Assembly: GCA_014378085.1 (NCBI GenBank)
Contig: JACMOJ010000185.1
Coordinates: 1-7,750 of the forward strand
Direction: 5' to 3'
DNA: 7,750 nt
Source of the DNA: Burkholderiales bacterium
GTDB taxonomy: Bacteria; Pseudomonadota; Gammaproteobacteria; Burkholderiales; Usitatibacteraceae
Made by a program: the position numbers and the translations under genes. The notes below the pieces were generated by a model that ran no database searches, was not told where the DNA came from, and was given only the letters and a program-made list of their open reading frames with translations. The first letter of the stretch is position 1. The number at the start of each line of letters is the position of its first letter. Positions 1 to 5,810 of the stretch are shown here, in pieces.

Positions 1-1250
1 ATGCTCAGTGCATCAAGGGCGCGGCGTGTCTGAATTTCGATAGCTTCGGCCGAATGATTTTGGGCGCTCGCTTCCACGATCCATCGGTGAACTCCCTGTT
101 GGAGTACGCTGTTCAATTCGTCGCTCAAGCGTCGGTTGTAACCTCGTTTCAGCAGGGACTGCCAACGCGTGGCGCGTTGCACCGGAATGCTCGCCCCTAA
201 CAGAAGTGGGAACAGGGCGTGGTCGCAATCAACGACTTCAGGCCGCTTGCCAACAACCGTCCACTCGCTGTGGTCCCCAGGTCCGAGTACGTATTGCCGC
301 GTCTTCATTTTTATCAGCGCGGCGCTCAGCTGAAATCGATAGGTAAATACCAGCGTCGTGGTGGTCTGCGTGTCGTCGATTCGATTGACCGAATCGAGTT
401 GTACCGTGGCTTGATCTCCGAGCCCCGCGGGACCAAAAAAGTTTAAAACATGCTGAGATGTGCTCGGAGAACCGCTGTCAAAGGTGACGCGATATTCTGG
501 CGTGTGCACCAAAGCAATCTGGCCAATTTCTGTAAAACTGCCGGTCCCTTCGCAGGCGGAACAAGGTACCGATCCGGTGCTATGACAGTCACCGCACGAT
601 TCCGAGCCACTGCCTGCGCAACTGTAACAATGAATATGACGGCGGCCGCCGCAGGCCGAACAATCCTGATAGTCGTCGTGATAGTGTCCGTCGCCGTCGG
701 TGTAGCCCGTCAGTACCTGTCCAGAGCCTGCACAGGCGCTGCACGGTTGGTTCCCGGCTCCATCGCAATGGCCACAACGGGTCTCGCCTTGGCCACCGCA
801 GTTCAAGCAGGTTCGCGTGCCGCTGGCGTCGCAATCGTCACAATGTCGCCGGTAGATCAGTCGCCTATTTTTGACGGGGCGATAGGATAAATGCCGAGAT
901 GCTGAGTAGTCGGCGCCTGTAATGCTTTCCGTCAAATTCGCATGCGTTGATGGGTCATACAACGCGAGGAGCCCTTGCTGTTTTAATCCCTGATCAAACG
1001 CGTCGCGCGTACTGCACAGGATGTCGTCGGCTCCTAGAGCTACGGTGCCGCACCAGCGCCGGATTTGATGTTCAACGCTGAGATGGTGCGACGCGACGAT
1101 AGTGCCGGCCATGTCATGCTGTTGGCTCGACAAAATATCGAAGGCGGGGCCACTCGTGGAGAGCGCTAGCAGCGCCCACTGCAGCGCGGCTTCGCGTGCT
1201 TCGGCTTCGTAGGGCGTGGTGATGTTCGTTGCGGGGTTTGATGGTTGCAT
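1..1250 (-). CDS. Cysteine-rich protein with eight DnaJ-type CxxC zinc repeats (3' end beyond window)
   Basis: The frame is open from ATG at 1250 to the left edge, giving 416 residues with no stop, so the C-terminus is missing. An in-frame TAA lies 12 nt upstream of this ATG, so it is the earliest possible start; the Shine-Dalgarno sequence is weak. Residues 1-136 contain no J-domain HPD motif. Residues 137-237 hold eight CxxC units, most as CxxCxGxG: first cysteines at 137, 148, 159 and 170, then 197, 208, 219 and 230, exactly 11 residues apart within each block. The blocks are separated by an Asp/His/Gly-rich linker. DnaJ has four such repeats binding two zincs, so four zincs are possible here by analogy. 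Residues 240-416 are not recognised. It follows the CoiA-like gene on the same strand after 173 bp and may be cotranscribed. A substrate-binding or chaperone-like role is inference. Confidence 0.85.
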   Translation of the reverse strand, partial: MQPSNPATNITTPYEAEAREAALQWALLALSTSGPAFDILSSQQHDMAGTIVASHHLSVEHQIRRWCGTVALGADDILCSTRDAFDQGLKQQGLLALYDPSTHANLTESITGADYSASRHLSYRPVKNRRLIYRRHCDDCDASGTRTCLNCGGQGETRCGHCDGAGNQPCSACAGSGQVLTGYTDGDGHYHDDYQDCSACGGRRHIHCYSCAGSGSESCGDCHSTGSVPCSACEGTGSFTEIGQIALVHTPEYRVTFDSGSPSTSQHVLNFFGPAGLGDQATVQLDSVNRIDDTQTTTTLVFTYRFQLSAALIKMKTRQYVLGPGDHSEWTVVGKRPEVVDCDHALFPLLLGASIPVQRATRWQSLLKRGYNRRLSDELNSVLQQGVHRWIVEASAQNHSAEAIEIQTRRALDALS

Positions 1251-1308
1251 GAAGCCACATTACCCCCAAGTTTTGCGGGTGCAACCGACCGGGATGACGC
1301 CCATCAGG

Positions 1309-1330
1309 CAAGCGGCTGCGCTTGTTTTTT
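1309..1330 (+). terminator. Rho-independent terminator-like hairpin facing right, antisense to the cargo genes
   Basis: The stem CAAGCG/CGCTTG (1309-1314 and 1319-1324) closes a 4-nt loop and is followed directly by six T residues (1325-1330) on the plus strand. No plus-strand gene precedes it, because the flanking genes both run on the minus strand. It would stop antisense transcription coming from the left before it enters the nuclease gene. The stem is only 6 bp, so efficiency is uncertain. Confidence 0.5.
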
Positions 1331-1336
1331 GCGATG

Positions 1337-1354
1337 ACCGCTACTTGCAGCGGT
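1337..1354. repeat. 6-bp inverted repeat between the two minus-strand genes
   Basis: ACCGCT (1337-1342) and AGCGGT (1349-1354) are perfect complements around a 6-nt loop, 6 bp after the preceding terminator-like hairpin. There is no T-run on either side, so it is not a convincing terminator. It lies in the 173-bp gap upstream of the cysteine-rich gene and could be an RNA structure in a joint transcript or a protein-binding site. Confidence 0.35.
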
Positions 1355-1423
1355 GACTGGCAACGAATCGGTGAAACAATCCGTATCGGGAGAGCATCGA
1401 GCACCGTTGAAGCTACTGTCTTC

Positions 1424-2236
1424 TCAGCTGTCGATTGGGATCTCGCGCCAACGTCGTCCGTCCCACGCCAAAATCGTGCCCCACGGCGTGCGACCGACAA
1501 CCGGAGTACCCTCTGCAATTGAAAGTGAATCAGGGAGGGGATTACGTGTCGTGAGCGGAAGTTCTCGCTTCAATGCGATCGGAGGGATTGCGCAACACGG
1601 CATCGCAAAAGAGTGCCGACGCGCCCTTAGAGTTCGGGTCGTCGCGTCGATGTCGCTGGCCAACACCTCGATCCATTCAAATCCGCACTGGGTGAAATAA
1701 TCGATTTTGGCCTGCGGAATTTCATGACTGTGCCGAATTTCGACGATCAGATCCACGTGACCTTCGCTGTCAAAAACGACGACGTCCGGACGATATAAAG
1801 TCTGCGTATTTGTTGACCTCGTCGACTTCGGTAAGACCTGGTTGATGCGAACGTCGCGACTGAAAGGTTTCCAGGGTACCAAACGCGTCTGCCCATGAAC
1901 CGCGCAGGTGACTTCAATGTGCAGGCCCTGATCGACCTCGTCGCATCCGAAAGCGCACATTAACGCGGCTTTGACGTCGTGGCACGCTCGTCGGTGAACG
2001 GCCGATTCGCCGCTCCCTAAGCCAAAACAACATCCAGCAAATGCAGCGCCGGCCGACGTGTGCCTGAAATGCGGTGTTTGCTTGCCTCCAATTTCTGCGT
2101 ATCTTTGCACGGGCGCCTTGCATTCTGGGCATTGGTAACCGTGCTGTAGGCTGCTACTCTTGAGTCGAAGCGCTGCAATCGGCAGTAGGGAAATGCCATG
2201 ACGGTCAACTGCATAAGGAAGATGAAACAACGACAT
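1424..2236 (-). CDS. CoiA-like nuclease candidate with N-terminal zinc-finger-like motif
   Basis: Start at 2236 is chosen because AGAGG (2245-2249) sits 8 nt upstream; the frame stays open to 2500, but the extra residues lack family character and overlap the divergent gene. The product is 270 residues. C36-x2-C39 followed by HFRH at 56-59 forms a putative zinc knuckle, as in CoiA-like proteins. ESAVHRRACHDVK (78-90) matches the conserved ES-x-x-H-x-x-x-K type segment. RPDVVV (D151) and VEIRHSHEI (E166), with K177, fit a PD-(D/E)xK-like nuclease core. CoiA of Gram-positive bacteria acts in DNA uptake and recombination during transformation; related proteins in proteobacteria are mostly uncharacterised. 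The usual CoiA sequence after the acidic residue is EFQ, whereas this has EIR, so catalytic activity is inferred, not shown. It diverges from the membrane protein gene and is followed by the cysteine-rich gene. Confidence 0.72.
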   Translation of the reverse strand: MSLFHLPYAVDRHGISLLPIAALRLKSSSLQHGYQCPECKAPVQRYAEIGGKQTPHFRHTSAGAAFAGCCFGLGSGESAVHRRACHDVKAALMCAFGCDEVDQGLHIEVTCAVHGQTRLVPWKPFSRDVRINQVLPKSTRSTNTQTLYRPDVVVFDSEGHVDLIVEIRHSHEIPQAKIDYFTQCGFEWIEVLASDIDATTRTLRARRHSFAMPCCAIPPIALKRELPLTTRNPLPDSLSIAEGTPVVGRTPWGTILAWDGRRWREIPIDS

Positions 2237-2281
2237 TGTGGCGACCTCTTTTTTCATGAATGAGGCGGACACAATGTCGCT
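2229..2281. repeat. Mirror-image ribosome-binding/start regions of the divergent genes
   Basis: The 20 bases from Shine-Dalgarno through start codon of the minus-strand gene (2248 down to 2229) match those of the plus-strand gene (2262-2281) at 16 positions, forming an inverted repeat with a 13-bp spacer. Both arms read GAGG, then a variable core, then CACAATGTCG. Start codons are at 2236-2234 and 2274-2276. The 37 bp between them leave no room for two promoters, so each promoter should lie inside the opposite coding region. Confidence 0.6.
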
Positions 2282-3281
2282 AAACGACCCACAATTGCAG
2301 CACTTGCCGACAATTGCCGGCAATACGGAAACGATCCTTGCCGCGGCTCGCGTGTTTCGTGACTGGCTCACAAGCTTGAGAAGCGACGAACATCCTGCCC
2401 GCGTTCTGACAGTCATGGTCGATGCGTTGATCGGCCAGTTGGTAAAAGGACAGGAACCAGAAGCACTGGAAGGCGCGTGGATTGTCGAGCGACTTGGCAA
2501 ACGCGTGGACGGTGAGCGCAGCGCGTCCAGCCAAATGGCTTGGGCACGAGTCGAAGTTTTCTTCCGGTCTAGGCGGACGAATCTATGCCAGACTGCGGCC
2601 TCGCAAATGTTGGGCTTCGTTCTTCAACCGTCGAAGATTAGCGTCGGGAAGCGAGGTGTGTCGTCAACCTATGGTTGGAGCCTAGACGCCCTTCAGCCTG
2701 ATGATTCGCTTTTGACGGAGGCGCCGCCGCTCGACGAGGCGCACTACGCCAGATATGCAGACGAAAGCCCGTCGTGGCTAGCCCGACCGCTCTTTCCTGG
2801 CGGTGTCATGCATGTTCGAAGCTGGCGCGGTGTTTTAGTTTTTGTCACGATCATCGCTGCGGTGTTGTTGGCGCTGCTGATCATTTGGGGTGTTACGTTT
2901 TTGATTAGTTACGGGAAGCCATCGACAGCCGAGCTGGTTTCTCTGCTGTTATGGCCGGGCGTTGTTGTTTTTTTCTTGTGGCAGGTTCTCGTTCGTCCAG
3001 CCCTGATTTTGGTCGACGACCGAATCGCGATGGCTCCAAGCACAGTCAATCTCCTGTCTATATCGGTCGACGGGCAATGGGAGCTTTTTCGTGAGGGTAA
3101 ACAGCGCTGGATTCAGCTAGTACGCTATACAGCGGCCTGCCCACAATGCGGGGCGACACTCAATCTATCGAGAGGTGAACCAGACTGGGTCCGGCGCCTC
3201 GTGGGTCGATGTACGGAGAGTCCACGCGAGCACGTTTATAGCTTCGACCGTGTCACGCTTCGCGGCAAACGGTTGCGCTGA
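2274..3281 (+). CDS. Two-helix membrane protein with C-terminal zinc-ribbon-like motif
   Basis: The ATG at 2274 follows GAGG (2262-2265) by 8 nt and is preferred over in-frame ATGs at 2238 and 2256, which would also overlap the divergent gene's ribosome-binding region. The product is 335 residues. Residues 1-185 are soluble and not recognised. Two hydrophobic helices lie at about 187-212 and 220-242, separated by a very short loop. The basic RSWRG before the first helix suggests that both termini face the cytoplasm. Residues 243-335 include CPQC (289-292) and a later C313 with H320 in a segment reading C-x6-H, which could complete a zinc site. No catalytic motif is seen. It diverges from the CoiA-like nuclease; a membrane anchor or sensor role for the cargo locus is inference. 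A hypothetical protein family of this layout is likely, but I cannot name it. Confidence 0.78.
   Translation: MSLNDPQLQHLPTIAGNTETILAAARVFRDWLTSLRSDEHPARVLTVMVDALIGQLVKGQEPEALEGAWIVERLGKRVDGERSASSQMAWARVEVFFRSRRTNLCQTAASQMLGFVLQPSKISVGKRGVSSTYGWSLDALQPDDSLLTEAPPLDEAHYARYADESPSWLARPLFPGGVMHVRSWRGVLVFVTIIAAVLLALLIIWGVTFLISYGKPSTAELVSLLLWPGVVVFFLWQVLVRPALILVDDRIAMAPSTVNLLSISVDGQWELFREGKQRWIQLVRYTAACPQCGATLNLSRGEPDWVRRLVGRCTESPREHVYSFDRVTLRGKRLR
2304..2324. promoter_or_regulatory. Tandem TTGCCG(A/G)CAA repeat with a 12-bp palindrome, possible operator
   Basis: Two adjacent 10-mers, TTGCCGACAA (2304-2313) and TTGCCGGCAA (2314-2323), differ by one base. The second lies within the perfect 12-bp palindrome ATTGCCGGCAAT (2313-2324). 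It is inside the membrane-protein coding sequence but 77-88 bp upstream of the CoiA-like start, where that gene's promoter must lie. Operator function is inferred from position and symmetry only. Confidence 0.3.
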
Positions 3282-3491
3282 GCGTCGAACTGCATAGTCG
3301 ATTCTGAAACTGTTATGCGCCAAGGTTCGGGGCAGGATCGGCTTGCATCAACCCCGCTGAATAGGCAGGCAACAGGGGCATTCGCGTCTCCGGACGCCGG
3401 CGTACCGTTCTTCCGTGTGAGTGTGGATCTAACGGCTGGAGGTAGCCACCAGCGTCGAGCAGCGATCCACACCATTACCAAGCACCAGGTT

Positions 3492-3563
3492 AATGACTTG
3501 TCGAAATTTTCGCCGGGGCGCGCAGCGGCGAAATTGCGTCGCCGTACCCCGTGAATGACTTGT
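3492..3563. repeat. Hairpin pair enclosed by 10-bp direct repeats
   Basis: AATGACTTGT occurs at 3492-3501 and again at 3554-3563, 62 bp apart. Between the copies, TTTCGCCG (3508-3515) pairs perfectly with CGGCGAAA (3526-3533) around a 10-nt loop. The right arm can instead pair CGGCGA (3526-3531) with TCGCCG (3539-3544), so the two hairpins compete. No T-run follows, so this is not a typical terminator for the membrane-protein gene. It could be a REP-like unit or a binding site. Confidence 0.4.
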
Positions 3564-3615
3564 AGCTTGACGCTCGTACCCAAAACCCCACTCGTTGTGT
3601 GCGGGCACACGATTT

Positions 3616-3816
3616 ATGGAATGCAAATATTGTGTCGGTGCCGCGCGAGTGTTGACCACGTGGGACTCCGCGACTACGGGTCAGTACGCGCTTGCGATGC
3701 GAATGCAATCCATCGGAAAGGTGTTTGCATGGCGAAAGCGCCGCGACGTGTCTACTGTCCAAAGACTACGGTCCCGCGACATACCGTTCGCGGTATTGAT
3801 GATTGATGAGCCGTAA
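3616..3816 (+). CDS. Possible small hypothetical protein, 66 residues
   Basis: The frame runs from ATG 3616 to TAA 3816 and begins MECKYC, with a CxxC pair near the N-terminus and a basic centre (AWRKRRDV). Codon choice is similar to the neighbouring genes. No Shine-Dalgarno sequence precedes the ATG, the open frame continues slightly upstream to a TTG, and competing frames exist on both strands. I do not recognise the product. It could be a remnant of a longer gene or a chance ORF. Confidence 0.25.
   Translation: MECKYCVGAARVLTTWDSATTGQYALAMRMQSIGKVFAWRKRRDVSTVQRLRSRDIPFAVLMIDEP
3781..3796 (+). repeat. Short hairpin with TTCG tetraloop
   Basis: ATACCG (3781-3786) and CGGTAT (3791-3796) pair perfectly around TTCG, the stable UUCG-type tetraloop in RNA. 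No T-run follows. It overlaps the end of the doubtful 66-residue ORF; if that ORF is not real, this would be a free-standing RNA hairpin. Confidence 0.3.
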
Positions 3817-3825
3817 TGAAAATGT

Positions 3826-4185
3826 TCACAAAGTCCGTGACAGAGGGTCAAAATTATCGGAGATCGTGACAAAATTAAGTTTGAAATTTATAGCCCGCTT
3901 GAGCTCTTCAAGTAAAAGCGTTGTGAAGTTGGTGCCCTGCCTCAATATCACCGCATATCCGGACTTAATGTCCAACTTAGATGTTCCCTGAACGTTTAAT
4001 TTAAGCACAAACGCATCTACTTTTTTTAGGTGTTGTTTCTAGAACTGATCATCCGCTTTTTTCCAAAGCCGCTCATCTCCATCGCGCACAATTCTGGTGG
4101 CGCCAAGTTCATGCCCGCCGAATCTAGCAGCGAGCAAATCGTAATTTAATTTCGGCCACTGAGCAAAAAAATCTTGCGGTGCCGG
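3826..4185 (-). pseudogene. Broken reading frame with an in-frame TAG, unknown protein fragment
   Basis: Reading leftward from 4185, one frame is open for 48 codons, meets a single TAG (4041-4039), then stays open in the same frame to TGA at 3828-3826. The first part contains protein-like segments such as DFFAQWPKLNYDLLAARF and RDGDERLWKKADDQF. The second contains TNFTTLLLEELKRAINFKL. The first part has no ATG and is preceded by an in-frame TGA inside the right 13-bp inverted repeat, so it looks like the 3' portion of a truncated gene. The whole could be one fragment with a nonsense mutation, or a fragment plus a chance frame. I do not recognise the family. Confidence 0.35.
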
Positions 4186-4200
4186 TCATAATTTTGACCC
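3845..4200. mobile_element. 356-bp segment bounded by perfect 13-bp inverted repeats
   Basis: GGGTCAAAATTAT at 3845-3857 and its exact reverse complement at 4188-4200 face each other across 330 bp. The segment is A+T-richer than its flanks and contains the broken minus-strand frame. The size and terminal repeats would fit a non-autonomous mobile element or the remains of an insertion sequence. No matching target-site duplication is visible at the outer edges, and no transposase is encoded. Sequences of the form GGGTCAA near element ends recall some IS21-type elements, but that is memory-based and unverified. Confidence 0.35.
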
Positions 4201-4293
4201 GGTGATTAGGCGGCAACTTGCGCAGACTCACAAAAGAAACACATGCGGCGTAGCCCGCGCCTCACTCCTCCCGTCTGATCAACACACGCTTCG

Positions 4294-4322
4294 AAAAAGA
4301 ATGCGGCGTATGCGCTGCATTC
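4294..4322 (-). terminator. Rho-independent terminator-like hairpin, minus strand, no assigned gene
   Basis: On the minus strand, GAATGCAGCG pairs with CGCCGCATTC (10 positions, one mismatch) around a 4-nt loop (4299-4322), followed directly by five T residues (A run at 4294-4298 on plus). The nearest minus-strand sequence upstream, 4323-4738, has no convincing gene. The hairpin may end a small RNA or a read-through transcript from the recombinase region. Confidence 0.5.
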
Positions 4323-4577
4323 TCGCGGCGTCGTTCTATGTGACGGAAACAGTGACGCACATCATACGGCGACACACAGCCTTTAAGGGCGGGCCTCCCA
4401 GACCCTTCCACACTCTATTTTTAGCGTGACCGTCGCGTGACCCCGCGAAATCCGATCACCTCTTTGGTCTTCTGAGACCTTTACACGCACGACAGTTCTT
4501 GTTGTGACCACGTGTTCCCAAGAGTCCCCCCGCTGACTAGAAACGCGGGCGTTGTGCGTAAGCCATGACGGGCCAGC

Positions 4578-4697
4578 GGCCACTCGCTACGCAACAAGCG
4601 AGGCCACTTTCGAGTGGCATCAACACTGAACTTTTGTCAGTTGCAATTTTGGGTGAGTAGGGCTCGCCGCGTTGAAGACCTCTCCGTTTCTTCAACG
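4578..4697 (+). promoter_or_regulatory. Structured leader upstream of the second recombinase, with mutually exclusive hairpins
   Basis: Hairpin A pairs GGCC plus TCGCT (4578-4588, with a 2-nt bulge) with AGCGAGGCC (4597-4605). Hairpin B pairs GCCACT (4603-4608) with AGTGGC (4613-4618) around a TTCG loop. They share bases 4603-4605 and cannot form together. A third option pairs GCCACTCG (4579-4586) with CGAGTGGC (4611-4618). Hairpin C, CGTTGAAGA/TCTTCAACG (4670-4678 and 4689-4697), is perfect over 9 bp and followed by TACTTTT, 41 nt before the start codon. This could be an attenuator-type leader or a recombinase-binding or attachment region. Confidence 0.4.
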
Positions 4698-4738
4698 TAC
4701 TTTTCGCGGAGCGTCTTTGGTATTTTTGTAGAGTTGAA

Positions 4739-5680
4739 ATGAACGACTTTAAACACGACGTGCACGTCACCATTAACCGCAACAAGTCTGGTAGTCACTC
4801 GACGCGCGCCGCGCGGCGTGAGGCTTTGTCTTCATTCGCGCGAATGCTCCATGGACAATTTAAAGGGATTCGCTTGGACAACGTCAATGACAAACACATC
4901 AGCTGGTATGTCCAGCGCATCAAAGTCGAACCCTCAGTTCGGACCGGTCAGGCCTTAAGCACCGGGCGACTGAAAAATTTACTGTCGCACCTAAGATGGC
5001 TTTTGGAGCAGGTCGGCAAAAGCGGATTGTTGCCCAAAGAGAACGCCCGGCTCGGGATACCGCGCCGTGTTTACGTTGCGCAAACTTCGCGAGGCATTAC
5101 TGCTGGCGACGACTTGCTCAACGATATCCGCGCTCACAGCCACTTCGTGGCCGCTTCGATGGAATTGAGCCGCGAATTTGGACTCAGATTTGAAGAGTCC
5201 TTAAAAATTCGAGTTTCCGAGGCGGACTCGAGGAACGAACTTTGCCTGCGCTCGAGCTGGTGTAAAGACGGGGTGCCGCGTGCAATTCCGATCCGAACTC
5301 AGTCACAACGCGTCGCACTCGATCGCGCGCTCGCCATCAGCGGCACTCATTCACTGTGTCCGCAGGGGACGTCGTATATCGAGCACGCGCGCCGCGCGCG
5401 CAATCTGATCAACCAGTTTGGAATTCATCGAATCCATGGGCTTCGGCATAGCTATGCGCAGCGTCGCTACATGGAATTGACTGGCTGGGAGTCGCCAGCC
5501 GCGGGTGGGCCTTTGGCAACCAACATGACGGCAGCGCAATATGCCGTCGATCGAGCCGCCCGAATGACCGTCTCGAATGAACTCGGGCACGGACGTGTGA
5601 GCGTCACAAATGTGTATTTAGGTTCCGCCACTTTCGCGCGCGGACCAATCGTTGACGACACGTCTATTTTGATTGACTGA
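4739..5680 (+). CDS. Tyrosine recombinase, Phage_integr_N/Integrase_1 type
   Basis: This 313-residue protein should cut and rejoin DNA at specific sites through a covalent phosphotyrosine. Residues about 1-110 form the helical core-binding domain, and 120-300 the catalytic domain. The catalytic set is visible: R150 in FGLRFEESL, probable K176, H233 and R236 in HGLRHSYAQ, H284 in ELGHGR, and Y293 in NVYLG. The layout, with an unusual HGLRHSYAQRRY segment and a long insert before the final helix, fits the Phage_integr_N/Integrase_1 (PF12834/PF12835) group rather than the P4 type. The ATG at 4739 has only a weak Shine-Dalgarno (TAGAG). It is followed by the small helix-turn-helix gene 130 bp downstream on the same strand. 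It appears intact. Its target site is unknown; it may belong to a different element from the P4-type integrase. Confidence 0.88.
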   Translation: MNDFKHDVHVTINRNKSGSHSTRAARREALSSFARMLHGQFKGIRLDNVNDKHISWYVQRIKVEPSVRTGQALSTGRLKNLLSHLRWLLEQVGKSGLLPKENARLGIPRRVYVAQTSRGITAGDDLLNDIRAHSHFVAASMELSREFGLRFEESLKIRVSEADSRNELCLRSSWCKDGVPRAIPIRTQSQRVALDRALAISGTHSLCPQGTSYIEHARRARNLINQFGIHRIHGLRHSYAQRRYMELTGWESPAAGGPLATNMTAAQYAVDRAARMTVSNELGHGRVSVTNVYLGSATFARGPIVDDTSILID

Positions 5681-5810
5681 CCGCTTTCCCCGCATATCTT
5701 TTAGCAGGCACTTTGGTCGCCAATGCCTCGTAGGGCTACAGCCAAAAGCGTCGTCATACCGCTACCTTTTTTGATCACTTTTATTTACCAGCACTTTAGG
5801 AGTAACTGAC

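Larger units (their letters stand above)
3282..4738. other. Gene-poor region between cargo and recombinase modules
   Basis: No confident gene is present in these 1.45 kb. Open frames on both strands between 3282 and 3600 overlap each other, lack ribosome-binding sites and show no recognisable motifs. Contents that can be supported are listed separately: a hairpin flanked by direct repeats near 3500, a weak small ORF, a 356-bp inverted-repeat-bounded segment with a broken reading frame, a minus-strand terminator-like hairpin, and a structured leader ahead of the recombinase. About 3830-4060 is visibly richer in A+T than its surroundings, which fits a separate origin. Confidence 0.6.

Noticed and set aside
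450..890. Plus-strand and alternative minus-strand open frames across 13-890
   Set aside because: They lie opposite or out of frame with the continuous 416-codon minus-strand gene whose CxxC periodicity is unmistakable; they have no ribosome-binding sites or recognisable motifs.
2237..2500. N-terminal extension of the CoiA-like gene to 2500
   Set aside because: The extension overlaps the divergent gene's coding region and lacks family motifs, while a good Shine-Dalgarno supports the start at 2236.
3236..3610. Overlapping open frames on both strands in 3236-3760
   Set aside because: They mutually overlap, lack ribosome-binding sites and show no protein-family features; high G+C in this stretch keeps frames open by chance.
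3928..3937. 10-bp match (GTTGGTGCCC) to the tRNA-Leu 3' end region, as a possible second att site
   Set aside because: The match stops after 10 bp and does not continue into the T-arm sequence, shorter than usual for P4-type islands; chance is a sufficient explanation.
4578..4697. Integron attC site
   Set aside because: The conserved inverse-core and core heptamers of attC are not present at the stem ends, and no IntI-type additional domain is seen in the neighbouring recombinase.
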